From positions 1 through 33,813 of the forward strand of contig PZPB01000024.1 of NCBI GenBank assembly GCA_003045865.1: a stretch of DNA of 33,813 nt, written 5' to 3'. The stretch's first letter is position 1. Each line of letters opens with the position of its first letter. The position numbers were made by a program, and so were the translations under genes. This stretch comes from Bacteroidota bacterium. GTDB lineage: Bacteria; Bacteroidota; Bacteroidia; Flavobacteriales; Schleiferiaceae. Below the pieces are notes generated by a model. The model was not told the origin of the DNA. It worked only from the letters and a program-made list of their open reading frames with translations, and searched no databases. Shown here in pieces: positions 25,071 through 33,813 of this stretch.

Positions 25071-26771
25071 CGAATAACTCTCGGCTACTTTAAGCATATC
25101 AATTGTGCGCATGCGGGTGGCAAGCAGCGATTGGTGCGCATCTTTAAAAGTAGTATCGGTATAATAGATTTTCTTCTCCTTAGCCAACCACTGACTGAAT
25201 TTTTCGGGACCGAGTTCTGTCAGAAGATTTTTTGTGCCCGGGGTATGGGCTGCATGTTTATCAAAATCGGGAACTTTTGCGTTACGGAAGCGTCGATTGG
25301 GGTCTGGGTTTTTGACTTCGGGATTGCCGTTTACAATAAGGTCGGCTGTAAAGTTTAGAATACGGGTGCCTCGGTTTCGGCTAAGTTTTAATTGCAGTAA
25401 CTCGGGATGCTTTTCAATAAAGCTTCCCCCTTGCAATCCTGCTCTAAACTCGGGATGTGAAATTACATTTTGTAAAAAAGGAATATTGTTTTTTACACCG
25501 CGTATGCGAAATTCGGACAAGGCTCTTTCCATGCGGCTTGCAGCTACATCAAGGCTGCTTCCCTAGGCTGATACTTTTAGTAAGCGTGTAGTCGAAAAAA
25601 GGTGAAATTTTTACGCCGGGATGGCTACTGCCTTCGTCTAAGCGAATTCTCATCCCTGCGGCATTGCGATAGGCGATGATAGTGCCATAATCGAGCATGA
25701 AATTATTCTCGGGATCCTCGGTAGTGATGCGACATTGAATGGCAAAACCAATGAGTTTTATTTCTTCCTGAGCAGGTATATTAAGCACAGAGCCATTTAA
25801 AGATTCACCTGCGGCAATTTGAATTTGCGCCTTCACTAAGTCGTAGCCCGTAACCTCTTCGGTAATGGTGAGTTCCACTTGAATGCGCGGATTAACTTCA
25901 ATAAAAAAAATATTTTCCTCCTTATCTAATAAAACTCTTCGGTACCCGCATGGGTGTAAGAAACGGCTCGGCCAATATCAAGGGCATATTGATGCAAAGC
26001 TTGGCGTGTTTTATCACTTAAGGTAGATGCGGGAGCTACTTCCACTACTTTTTGAAAGCGCCTTTGCCCGGAACAATCACGCTCATGCAGATGCACTAAA
26101 TTTCCGTGTAAGTCTCCGAGTAGTTGTACTTCAATGTGTTTGGGATCTTCTACTTATTTTTCTAAAAACACGGTAGGATCTCCAAAGGCTTTGGCCGCTT
26201 CATTGGCGGCCTCACTGAAGGATTTTTTCAGTTCATCTTTGCTTCGTACCATCCGCATTCCGCGACCACCACCACCCGAAGCGGCTTTTAAAATCATAGG
26301 AAAACCAATATCATCGGCCGCCACTAGGGCTTCTTCCGTATTTTTTAAATTACTAGCACCTTTTATTATCGGAACATTCACTTTAAGGGCTAGTTCCTTG
26401 GCGGCAATTTTATTTCCCAGTTGTTCCATTATTTCGGGAGCGGGTCCAATGAAGATTATCCCTTCTTTGGGGCAGCGACGGGCAAACGCCATGTTTTCAC
26501 TAAGAAAACCATAGCTAGGGTGAATCGCATCAATTTTTTGGTTGCGAGCGATGCGCAGTATTTCTTCAATGTCGAGATAAGGTTTTAAGGGATCCTCGTC
26601 TGGACCAATTTGATAGGCTTCAACCGCTTTGTCGCGATGCAACGAATAACGGTCTTCAAAACTATATACTGCAACAGTGGTAATTTTTAGTTCGCTCGCG
26701 GCACGAAACACGCGAATAGCGATTTCTGCACGGTTCGCAACAAGTAGTCTTTGGATGGATTTTGATGGCAT

Positions 26772-27000
26772 AAAGGATGGTTTTTTTAGGAGTTCTCAAT
26801 TTACAGAATTTCCCGCCTTGGATCGAGAGATATAGAGTGAAATTCAGTGAAGAATACGTCTGAAATAGGCTTTTACGTTAATTTTCCCCTATCCCTAGAT
26901 AATTTTAGTCTCTGTTGAAAACTCGATGTTTTTTTTCGCATGGGCTGAACCCTTATCTAAATTTATTACTAATTTGGAGGGCCGATATAGCTTATTGAAA
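26772..27000. other. Divergent intergenic region between pyc remnant and sensor kinase
   Basis: About 230 bases that should hold the former pyc promoter (minus) and the kinase promoter (plus). I cannot point to a clear -7 box for either; ACTAATTTGG near 26968 is a partial match for the kinase. Confidence 0.35.
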
Positions 27001-29109
27001 ATGCAAATCCGACCATTTTTTTCGAGACTATTCAACAGTCTCTCTTTACTATTAATTTTTAGCTTTTGTCAAACTGCCATGGCACAAAGTGCCGAGCTGA
27101 AAGGCAGGATAAAAAAAATGTGGATTGCATTGGACTCTGTAGATGCACAAGATCAGGTTTTGATCCTAAATACTTTAGCACAGTCTTATGCAAGTTTCAA
27201 TTTAGATTCATCTATTCTTACTATTAATAAGGCTATCGAAATTGGTCGCGTTAATGGCTTAGACAGGTCCATAGCGAATAGTTATAATAACTATGGGATT
27301 ATTAGTTTTATGGCTGGAAATTTAGATTCTGCCTTGGCCTTTTATGATGTAGCCTTGAAACTTAACATGAAGACTTCTAATGGGAATGGTGTTGCTCAAA
27401 ATTATAGCAATATGGCCAATGTCTATTTTGTGCGCGGTGATGCCTTTACGGCAGTAGAAAACTATTTAAAGGCCGAACAATACGCTGATTCCATGGGAGA
27501 CTTCAGTGTGTTAGCAGACGTTTACAATAATCTTAGTCAATATTTCCTTGCGGTAAACAACTATAACGACGCTAAGAAATATATTGACAAGTCGATCCTC
27601 ATGGATTATAAAAAAAATGAAGATGAGTTGGTGGCGCAATACATGAATCTAGCTTTGGTTTTTCGCAAAATGGGCCTTATAGATTCGGCCTATTCTTATA
27701 ATAGAAAGGCTTTTAAAGTTACTTATAAAAATAAGCTTCAAGACTCCAAAGCATTGGCCTGTAATGCCTTGGGTAGGATTTTTTTAGACTTGAATAATGT
27801 AGACTCGGCCAATTACTACTATGCTAAGAGCTACGAAGAATCGAAGAATATTGATTTCTACAACCAAAGAGCTAATGCGTTGTGTGGCCTCGGTCAGGTC
27901 GCTCTCCTTCGAAAAGACTTGGCCACTGCGCTTGAATATCTTAAGCAATCCTATAAAGTGGCGCTTGAAATGAAGTTGAAACGGGAGGAACTTGTGGCGC
28001 TCTTCTTTTTAGCTGAAACAAAATACCAACTCAAAAATTACAAAGAAGCCTATCAAGATTTCGCCAAGGCTTCCGAACTAAACGATTCTTTAAATAGTCA
28101 GGAGCAAGTGCGGAAAATGGCAGAATTAGAGCAGCGCTATAAATTTGAGAAGATTCGGGCCTTGGAAAATCAAGAGAGTGATTACCGCGAAGCAGAACTC
28201 CGCCACGAAATAGATGACCAGAGATCGAAACAAATTTTAGTGGTAGTTTTTTTGCTGGTAACTATTCTACTACTGAGCTTAAATATTTACTCAAGACGAA
28301 AAAATAACAAACTTTTAGTTTCCAAAAATTACCGCATTGAAACTCAAAATAAAGAGATTTCAAAACAAAAAGACGCTCTTGATTTACAGCACCACAATTT
28401 GGAAGAGTTGAATACCTTTAAAGACAAGATTTTAGCAGTTTTTGCGCATGATTTACGCAGTCCTCTTTCATCGATACAGGCTTTATTGGAACTAATTGGA
28501 GATGCTAATTTAGACGATTTAAAGCTCTTTCAAAGTCTTACCAAGAAGCTCAATGGGCAAACCATAATTTTATTGCAAAATTTGGAAAACCTACTGGCAT
28601 GGTCTAAAATACAGCTTGGGGCCAAAGAATTAAACAGTTCAATGCTTGTTCATAACGTTGAGAAGGAAATACAATTAGTAGTCGATTTATTTCAGCCCGT
28701 GGCTAATCAAAAAGAAGTAAGCTTAAAACTTTTGGTGCTTAAATCTGAGGGTGATAAATTTATGAACTTTGAAGTCGCACGTTTAATTCTACGAAACTTT
28801 ATTTCAAACGCTATAAAATACAGCGAGAACAGTTCAGAAATTCTAATTAGTGCCGCCTGTGAAAATCAAGTTTGCCACTTTAGTGTAAAAGATTCTGGCT
28901 TAGGAATAGATGAAAAAAGCCAGCACGAAATTTTTAGCGAATCTGTTGTCAGTACTTTAGGAACAGAAAAGGAAAAAGGTAATGGTTTAGGACTCATGCT
29001 TTGCTCCTATTTTGTGAAAGAAGCAGGCGGTAAAATTGGCTTCGAAAGTACCTTAGGTGAGGGTAGTAACTTTTGGTTTGAGCTCCCTCTAGAGGAGCAA
29101 AAGAGTTAG
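27001..29109 (+). CDS. TPR-containing sensor histidine kinase
   Basis: Encodes 702 aa from ATG 27001, chosen because a clean signal peptide follows (about 1-26, ending TAMAQ); the frame stays open to an earlier ATG at 26926. The periplasmic part (about 30-400) is helical tetratricopeptide-like repeats (NNYGIISFMAGNLDSALAFYDVALKL, NMANVYFVRGDAFTAVENYLKAE, and further copies). One membrane helix is at about 412-431, a coiled coil at about 440-475, and HisKA with phospho-acceptor His483 (FAHDLRSPLSSIQ). The HATPase domain has its N box (NFISNAIKYS, about 599), G1 (DSGLGID, about 631) and G2 (GNGLGLML, about 661). This is a well-known Bacteroidota architecture. No response regulator is adjacent, so it is an orphan here. 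Signal and target are unknown. Confidence 0.9.
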   Translation: MQIRPFFSRLFNSLSLLLIFSFCQTAMAQSAELKGRIKKMWIALDSVDAQDQVLILNTLAQSYASFNLDSSILTINKAIEIGRVNGLDRSIANSYNNYGIISFMAGNLDSALAFYDVALKLNMKTSNGNGVAQNYSNMANVYFVRGDAFTAVENYLKAEQYADSMGDFSVLADVYNNLSQYFLAVNNYNDAKKYIDKSILMDYKKNEDELVAQYMNLALVFRKMGLIDSAYSYNRKAFKVTYKNKLQDSKALACNALGRIFLDLNNVDSANYYYAKSYEESKNIDFYNQRANALCGLGQVALLRKDLATALEYLKQSYKVALEMKLKREELVALFFLAETKYQLKNYKEAYQDFAKASELNDSLNSQEQVRKMAELEQRYKFEKIRALENQESDYREAELRHEIDDQRSKQILVVVFLLVTILLLSLNIYSRRKNNKLLVSKNYRIETQNKEISKQKDALDLQHHNLEELNTFKDKILAVFAHDLRSPLSSIQALLELIGDANLDDLKLFQSLTKKLNGQTIILLQNLENLLAWSKIQLGAKELNSSMLVHNVEKEIQLVVDLFQPVANQKEVSLKLLVLKSEGDKFMNFEVARLILRNFISNAIKYSENSSEILISAACENQVCHFSVKDSGLGIDEKSQHEIFSESVVSTLGTEKEKGNGLGLMLCSYFVKEAGGKIGFESTLGEGSNFWFELPLEEQKS

Positions 29110-29116
29110 TCTTTAC

Positions 29117-29122
29117 TAAGTA
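29117..29122 (+). repeat. Target-site duplication TAAGTA, left of MITE copy 2
   Basis: TAAGTA directly before the element, repeated at 29371-29376. Confidence 0.75.
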
Positions 29123-29370
29123 ACGTTAAATTAGGCCTCAGACCTCTTGTATTAGTGGGTTTCAAGCCGAAGCAGTGAAGCAATAGCGGGCTATTGTGAG
29201 CTACTAAGGCGTGGAAAGCCTCTTTTTAGAAGAGGCCTAAACGGATTTTCCAATAAAATGAAAATCCTGCATCTAGCTAATTTGCTGTAGCCCGCTACAG
29301 CTGCACGATCCAGACTAGTATTTTCCTTCCATTGAAAATCTGAGGCTCTAATTTATTGTCGAATTCACGT
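29123..29370. mobile_element. MITE, copy 2 (248 bp)
   Basis: Same element and same orientation as 7865-8125, about 95% identical. The left terminal repeat has lost 11 bases between two ACGT tetramers, so it now starts ACGTTAAATTAGG. The right end is intact (GTCGAATTCACGT). The internal hairpins are kept, and CCTCTT/GAAGAGG near 29217 pairs better here than in copy 1. It sits 13 bases after the kinase stop. Confidence 0.85.
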
Positions 29371-29376
29371 TAAGTA
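29371..29376 (+). repeat. Target-site duplication TAAGTA, right of MITE copy 2
   Basis: Direct copy of the six bases at 29117-29122. Confidence 0.75.
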
Positions 29377-29380
29377 GCAC

Positions 29381-29428
29381 AAAAAAAAATCTGAAGCTGA
29401 TTATTAATCAGGCTTCAGATTTTTTTTG
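29381..29428. terminator. Bidirectional terminator between the kinase and the LOG gene
   Basis: AATCTGAAGC (29388-29397) pairs perfectly with GCTTCAGATT (29412-29421), with inner TGATTA/TAATCA, an A-run before and a T-run after. It can therefore end transcripts from both sides. The MITE was inserted between it and the kinase stop. Confidence 0.85.
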
Positions 29429-29459
29429 TTCATCCAAAATTTTAGAAAGCCGCGCTTGG

Positions 29460-30179
29460 CTAAAAATTAGGTTTTAACATGTATTTCAAGTAGAAGTCCT
29501 CAATTACGTCAACCGCCTCTTCGGCTGTATCTACAACCTTAAAAAGATTTAAATCCTTTTCGGCGATATTGTTTTCTTTTTCTAAAAGTTGCTCTTTAAT
29601 CCAGTCTAGTAAACCACCCCAAAACTTGCTGCCTACTAGAACGATGGGGAAGCGTCCGATTTTTTTAGTTTGAATTAAAGTTAAAGCCTCAAATAATTCA
29701 TCAAGGGTTCCTAAGCCACCTGGCATAACAATAAAGCCTTGTGAATACTTGACAAAAATCACCTTGCGAACAAAGAAGTAGTCGAAGTCTAAGCTTTTAT
29801 CACGATCGATATAGGGATTAGGCATTTGCTCGAAAGGCAGATCGATGTTTAATCCTACGGAGTTTCCATTGCCTTCTTGCGCACCCGCATTCCCCGCTTC
29901 CATAATCCCTGGCCCGCCGCCAGTAATAATTCCAAAACCCGATTGGGTTAAGCGATAAGCAATGTCCTTGGCCAATTGGTAATAAGGGTTATCGGGCTTT
30001 GTACGCGCGGAGCCAAAAATGCTTACACAAGGTCCCATCCGGGCCATGCTTTCGTAGCCATTAACAAACTCGCTCATAATTTTAAAAATCCCCCAACTGT
30101 CGTTGGTACGAATCTCATTCCAGCTTTTCTGTTCAAAAGCCTTATTTACTTTGGGGTCTCTTTCCTCCATAAATTTCAT
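29460..30179 (-). CDS. LOG family protein (nucleotide phosphoribohydrolase fold)
   Basis: Encodes 239 aa with the Rossmann-like LOG/lysine-decarboxylase-like fold (TIGR00730). Motif 1 ITGGGPGIMEAGNAGA is near residues 85-100 and motif 2 PGGLGTLDELFEALT near 150-165. Family members cleave nucleoside 5'-monophosphates (in plants, cytokinin ribotides) to base and ribose 5-phosphate, and annotation as lysine decarboxylase is a historic error. In bacteria the physiological substrate is usually unclear. The start overlaps the uvrA stop by 4 bases, so the gene is translationally coupled to and co-transcribed with uvrA. It ends 32 bases before a strong terminator. Confidence 0.9.
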   Translation of the reverse strand: MKFMEERDPKVNKAFEQKSWNEIRTNDSWGIFKIMSEFVNGYESMARMGPCVSIFGSARTKPDNPYYQLAKDIAYRLTQSGFGIITGGGPGIMEAGNAGAQEGNGNSVGLNIDLPFEQMPNPYIDRDKSLDFDYFFVRKVIFVKYSQGFIVMPGGLGTLDELFEALTLIQTKKIGRFPIVLVGSKFWGGLLDWIKEQLLEKENNIAEKDLNLFKVVDTAEEAVDVIEDFYLKYMLKPNF

Positions 30180-32998
30180 CTCTGTAATTCTACTTCTAAA
30201 AACTTAGCGGTGTAACTTTTCTTGTCGGCTACCATTTGTTCGGGGGTGCCTTCAAAAACAATTTTACCCCCTTTTCCTCCGCCATCAGGACCAATATCTA
30301 CAATGTGATCCGCTAGTTTAATTACGTCCATATTGTGCTCGATAATAACCACGGTATTGCCACGATCTACTAGTTTTTGTAGCACATCCATCAAAACGCG
30401 CACATCCTCAAAGTGAAGTCCTGTAGTAGGCTCGTCTAAGATATAAAAAGTTTTGCCTGTATCGCGCTTACTTAATTCGGTTGCTAATTTCACCCTTTGT
30501 GCTTCACCACCAGAAAGGGTTGTAGATTGCTGCCCCAGTGTGATATAGCCTAAACCTACATCCTGTAAGGTTTTTAACTTGCTGTAAATTTTAGGAATAC
30601 TTTCAAAGAATATTACCGACTGATCAATACTCATATTAAGCACATCTGAAATCGATTTTCCTTTGTAGCGGATTTCTAAGGTTTCACGATTAAATCGTTT
30701 GCCTTGGCACGTTTCGCAGTTGACATAAACATCGGGAAGGAAGTTCATTTCAATCAGGCGTAAGCCCGCACCTTCACAAGTTTCGCAACGTCCACCTTTT
30801 ACATTAAAACTAAATCGACCAGGTTTATAGCCTCTTACTTTAGATTCGGGAATCTGTGTAAACAAATCGCGAATAGAAGAAAGTACGCCCGTGTATGTGG
30901 CAGGATTGCTCCGAGGGGTGCGACCAATGGGACTTTGGTCAATATCAATAACCTTATCAATATTCCCTAAACCTTCAAGTTTAGTGTAGGGAAGGGGCTC
31001 CTTTACCGATTGGTAAAAATGCTTGCTAATGGCTGGGTAAAGTGTCTCATTAATTAGGGTCGATTTCCCGCTACCCGAAACGCCGGTAATCACTACCAAT
31101 TCTCCCAGAGGTAATTTTAGATTAACTTTTTTTAGGTTATTTCCTGTTGCTCCACTTAATTTTATAAAATCACCATTGCCCTTTCTACGCTCTTTGGGAA
31201 CAGCAATTTCACGTTCACCGTTAAGGTATTGGGCGGTCATGCTTTCGCTAGATTGGATATCAACGAGACTTCCTGCTGCCACAATTTCACCGCCGTGAAT
31301 TCCAGCGCCAGGGCCAATGTCAATAATATAATCGGCTTCTTCAATCATATCGCGATCGTGCTCAACCACAATTACCGAGTTGCCTAAATCGCGTAGATCT
31401 TTGAGCGATTTTATTAGTTTTTCATTATCTCTTTGGTGCAGGCCAATGCTAGGCTCATCTAAAATGTAAAGCACATTAACTAACTGTGAACCAATCTGCG
31501 TAGCTAAACGAATACGCTGTGCCTCACCGCCCGATAGACTTTTGGCCGAGCGATTAAGACTTAAATAGCTTAAACCAACATTCAGGAGGAAGTTACTGCG
31601 CACAGCCAATTCCTTGATTATCTCGTGACCAATTTTCTTTTGGTTTTCGGTCATTTCATTCTCTGCTTTCGCCAGCCATTTATGCAGGCTTTCGATATCA
31701 AATCGGGCTAAGTCTGAAATGTTTTTTCCACCAATCTTAAAGTGCAAAGATTCTTTTCGAAGTCTATCTCCCTTGCACTCCGAACACTCTACTTCGTTCA
31801 TATAGCTTTCCGACCAGCGCTTTATGCTGCGACTTTTCGCCTCTTCATTTTGGCTTTGAATAAAGTTTACGACGCCTTCAAAGTTGAGACTGTATTTGCG
31901 GGTGATGCCAAGGGTTTTGTTTTCTACTTCAAAAACTTCATCCGCTCCGTAAAGCACTACATCTAAACCTTCCTTGGGTATGTCTTTTATGGGTGTATTA
32001 ACGGAGAAACCATAGCGATCACCAATAATTTCTATCTGATTGAAAATCCAGCTTTGCTTATAATCTCCGAGTGGCTCTAAACCACCTTTCTTAATTGTTT
32101 TTCGATCGTCGGGGATCACCTTTTTAAGATCAATTTCATTCACTTGTCCCAAGCCATTACAGCGCGGGCAAGCCCCTTTCGGAGAATTGAAAGAGAAAGT
32201 ATTTGGCTCCGGTTGCGGATATGCGATTCCTGTGGTGGGACACATTAAATTTTTACTGTAAAAGGCAGCCTTTTCTTGATCTTTTTCTAAAACCATGAGA
32301 ATACCACTTCCTTGCGATAAGGCAATATCAATGGACTCTTCAATGCGTTTGGCATCTTTAATATCCACTTTCAACCGATCAATTACCACTTCAATATCGT
32401 GGGTTTTATAACGATCTAAGCGCATGCCAGCGCTAATATTTTGAATCTCGCCGTCTACGCGCACTTTTAAAAAACCTTGCTTGGCAATTTGGGTGAAGAG
32501 CTCCCGGTAATGCCCTTTGCGAGAGCGAACTAAAGGCGCGAGAATGCTAATGTTTTTTTCTTGATATTTCTCAATCAATAATTCTTTAATCTGCTCCCCC
32601 GTATAACTAATCATTTCTTCGCCCGTATTATAACTATAGGCGGTAGAAGCGCGGGCATAGAGTAAGCGGAGGAAATCGTAAATCTCGGTTACGGTTCCAA
32701 CGGTAGAGCGCGGATTTTTACTAGTAGTTTTTTGCTCGATAGAAATCACGGGACTCAGTCCGTTAATTTTATCGACATCTGGTCGCTCCAAGTTTCCTAA
32801 AAACTGGCGAGCATAAGCTGAGAAAGTTTCTATATAGCGTCGCTGACCTTCAGCATAAATGGTGTCAAAGGCCAATGACGACTTTCCACTGCCACTTAAA
32901 CCCGTAATTACCACCAGCTGGTCGCGCGGTATTGTTAAATCAAGGTTTTTAAGATTATGTACTCGTGCACCAAGCACTTCGATTTTTCCTGACTCCAA
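30176..32998 (-). CDS. uvrA: Excinuclease ABC subunit A
   Basis: Encodes 940 aa, normal UvrA length. DNA damage sensor of nucleotide excision repair, working with UvrB. It has two ABC ATPase modules: Walker [10 protein letters not shown] at 33-41 and GVSGSGKST at 639-647; signatures [12 protein letters not shown] near 487 and [12 protein letters not shown] near 827; Walker B/Asp-Glu [15 protein letters not shown] and [15 protein letters not shown]. Zinc sites: the C-terminal CETCEG...CETCQG module is complete, while the N-terminal module reads CPTT...CPRC, lacking one Cys of the usual four. The start is TTG at 32998, since no ATG lies at the conserved N-terminus and a -7 box sits 24 bases upstream. 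Confidence 0.97.
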   Translation of the reverse strand: MESGKIEVLGARVHNLKNLDLTIPRDQLVVITGLSGSGKSSLAFDTIYAEGQRRYIETFSAYARQFLGNLERPDVDKINGLSPVISIEQKTTSKNPRSTVGTVTEIYDFLRLLYARASTAYSYNTGEEMISYTGEQIKELLIEKYQEKNISILAPLVRSRKGHYRELFTQIAKQGFLKVRVDGEIQNISAGMRLDRYKTHDIEVVIDRLKVDIKDAKRIEESIDIALSQGSGILMVLEKDQEKAAFYSKNLMCPTTGIAYPQPEPNTFSFNSPKGACPRCNGLGQVNEIDLKKVIPDDRKTIKKGGLEPLGDYKQSWIFNQIEIIGDRYGFSVNTPIKDIPKEGLDVVLYGADEVFEVENKTLGITRKYSLNFEGVVNFIQSQNEEAKSRSIKRWSESYMNEVECSECKGDRLRKESLHFKIGGKNISDLARFDIESLHKWLAKAENEMTENQKKIGHEIIKELAVRSNFLLNVGLSYLSLNRSAKSLSGGEAQRIRLATQIGSQLVNVLYILDEPSIGLHQRDNEKLIKSLKDLRDLGNSVIVVEHDRDMIEEADYIIDIGPGAGIHGGEIVAAGSLVDIQSSESMTAQYLNGEREIAVPKERRKGNGDFIKLSGATGNNLKKVNLKLPLGELVVITGVSGSGKSTLINETLYPAISKHFYQSVKEPLPYTKLEGLGNIDKVIDIDQSPIGRTPRSNPATYTGVLSSIRDLFTQIPESKVRGYKPGRFSFNVKGGRCETCEGAGLRLIEMNFLPDVYVNCETCQGKRFNRETLEIRYKGKSISDVLNMSIDQSVIFFESIPKIYSKLKTLQDVGLGYITLGQQSTTLSGGEAQRVKLATELSKRDTGKTFYILDEPTTGLHFEDVRVLMDVLQKLVDRGNTVVIIEHNMDVIKLADHIVDIGPDGGGKGGKIVFEGTPEQMVADKKSYTAKFLEVELQR

Positions 32999-33021
32999 AA
33001 GCGAGAGATTGAAATTAAGGG

Positions 33022-33029
33022 CAAAAATA
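33022..33029 (-). promoter_or_regulatory. -7 promoter box of uvrA
   Basis: The minus strand reads TATTTTTG, a perfect TAnnTTTG match, 24 bases before the TTG start. Together with the A-rich leader it supports that start. Confidence 0.45.
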
Positions 33030-33162
33030 CCGCCTTTTTAACCACTTACATAGCAATAAAGTTTCTCTTTTATCATTCACTTTAAACTGTGGATTACTTC
33101 TGGACAATTATTAGATTGGCATTAAAGGAGTCAATACCTTAGACGCCACTATACAATTACCT

Positions 33163-33813
33163 ATGCGAGCCTTATTTATCCGGATCATTGCGGTCTATTT
33201 CGGAGTGTTAACATTTGCTCAAGGGCAGATGAACAGCGCAGTATTTATGCAGGAGAAGTCAGCCTGGGTGGACAGCCTAATGACAAGCATGACCTTAGAC
33301 GAGAAAATAGGGCAACTTTTTATGGTGGCCGCTTATTCCAATAAAGGCGAAAGCCATCAAAATGAAATTCTTAATTTAATTAAGAATGAGAACCTAGGAG
33401 GCCTTATTTTCTTTCAAGGAACCGCCCAGCGCCAAGCAGAATTAACCAACTTTTATCAGCAAGCAGCCAAAGTGCCTTTAATGATTGCCATGGATGCCGA
33501 ATGGGGTTTAGCCATGCGCCTCCCTGAAACTTTTAAATTTCCATGGCCCCTAACCGTTGGCGCCATTAGCGATGAAAAATGGGCTTACGAATACGGAAAA
33601 GCCATGGCTGTTCACTGCAAGCGATTGGGAGTACATATTAATTTTGCGCCGGCGGTAGATATTAACACCAATCCTTTAAACCCTATCATTGGTGCCCGCT
33701 CTTTTGGTGAAAACCCACAAAAAGTAACGGAAATGGCTACCGCTTTTATGAATGGCTTGCAGTCGGAACACGTTCTTGCTTGTGCTAAACATTTTCCTGG
33801 GCATGGTGATACC
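33163..33813 (+). CDS. Glycoside hydrolase family 3 (NagZ-like), 5' part only
   Basis: The first 217 codons are visible and the gene runs off the window. A signal peptide (about 1-20, LTFAQG) is followed by a GH3 N-terminal TIM barrel: MTLDEKIGQLFMVAAY, GGLIFFQGT, PLMIAMDAEWGLAMRL, NFAPAVDINTNP, IGARSFGENP. It ends in KHFPGHGDT, the signature of beta-N-acetylglucosaminidases of the NagZ type, whose His is the acid/base. The catalytic Asp lies beyond the window. In Bacteroidota this protein is often about 950-1000 aa with a C-terminal beta-lactamase-like domain, which cannot be checked here. Export suggests periplasmic or surface breakdown of peptidoglycan or chitin-derived sugars (inference). 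Confidence 0.9.
   Translation, partial: MRALFIRIIAVYFGVLTFAQGQMNSAVFMQEKSAWVDSLMTSMTLDEKIGQLFMVAAYSNKGESHQNEILNLIKNENLGGLIFFQGTAQRQAELTNFYQQAAKVPLMIAMDAEWGLAMRLPETFKFPWPLTVGAISDEKWAYEYGKAMAVHCKRLGVHINFAPAVDINTNPLNPIIGARSFGENPQKVTEMATAFMNGLQSEHVLACAKHFPGHGDT

Larger units (their letters stand above)
23670..26771 (-). pseudogene. pyc: Pyruvate carboxylase pseudogene
   Basis: Fragments on the minus strand line up in order with pyruvate carboxylase (ATP- and biotin-dependent, pyruvate to oxaloacetate). Biotin carboxylase domain: LLVANRAEIAIRVFRAA, the ATP loop KAASGGGGRGMRMV. Carboxyltransferase domain: TFKDAHQSLLATRMRT, then HLHLHTHDTSG. Biotin carrier: EAMKMES near 23780. Lesions: TAA at 26154-26156 (a Tyr position after FLEK); one base lost at 25931-25934; one base gained at 25575-25578; TAG at 25563-25565 (Trp in SAWG); a deletion of about 400 bp of carboxyltransferase domain with a 40-bp MITE remnant at the junction (25031-25070); one base lost near 24455; TAA at 23820-23822 in the linker before the biotin domain. 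The conserved His in VEHT is Leu. Each piece remains well conserved, so inactivation looks fairly recent. Start ATG at 26771. Confidence 0.95.

Noticed and set aside
23670-26771. Programmed frameshifting or split functional subunits of pyruvate carboxylase
   Set aside because: Nonsense codons, indels in both directions and a deletion in the catalytic domain cannot be rescued by one recoding event; no fragment has its own start context.
26926-27000. Longer N-terminus for the sensor kinase
   Set aside because: The extra 25 residues precede a complete signal peptide starting at 27001 and contain charged residues that do not fit a signal sequence.
1-33813. tRNA genes
   Set aside because: I looked for TTCGA/TTCAA T-loops with cloverleaf arms in intergenic regions; the only TTCGA occurrences that stood out belong to the IS and MITE ends.

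Overview
The window looks like a chromosomal segment of a Bacteroidota species, most likely Flavobacteriales or a close relative. The evidence is two giant secreted proteins with type IX secretion (T9SS) C-terminal sorting domains, promoters with the Bacteroidota -7 box TAnnTTTG close to start codons, a DUF4105/Lnb-family protein, a TPR-histidine kinase, a MutS-like membrane ATPase and an AT-rich composition.

Layout. 1-3865: the tail of a possible upstream glycosyltransferase-like frame, a small secreted NlpE-like protein, a membrane-anchored MutS-family ATPase and a MATE exporter. 3934-4728: a decayed IS982-family insertion sequence with inverted ends and a 6-bp target duplication. 4750-7591: a long hairpin, a DUF4105/Lnb-like membrane protein, and on the minus strand a BamA/TamA-like outer-membrane barrel and a small YjdJ-type GNAT protein. 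7865-8125: a 261-bp non-coding MITE whose ends match those of the IS. 8257-21415: two tandem paralogous giants (about 2140 and 2189 aa) made of alternating fibronectin-III and MAM/jelly-roll-like modules, each followed by an almost identical terminator. 21483-22541: an Smr-domain protein, RNase P RNA and a one-helix small membrane protein. 22634-23584 (-): thioredoxin reductase. 23670-26771 (-): a pyruvate carboxylase pseudogene with at least seven lesions, one of them a large deletion carrying a MITE scar. 27001-29109: a TPR sensor histidine kinase. 29123-29370: a second full-size MITE. 29460-32998 (-): a LOG-family protein and UvrA with a 4-bp overlap. 33163-end: the start of a GH3 glycosidase.

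The most notable pattern is a mobile-element family. One decayed IS982-like transposon and three MITE copies (two full, one truncated) share terminal sequence A(C/T)GTGA(G/A)TTCG. All four are flanked by a six-base site of the form TAANTA (TAATTA, TAACTA, TAAGTA, TAAATA), duplicated on both sides in the three elements with two ends. One copy lies at the junction of a deletion in pyruvate carboxylase. The second pattern is the tandem pair of mosaic T9SS giants, which keep the same ends but carry different internal cassettes. I see no tRNA, CRISPR array or phage module.
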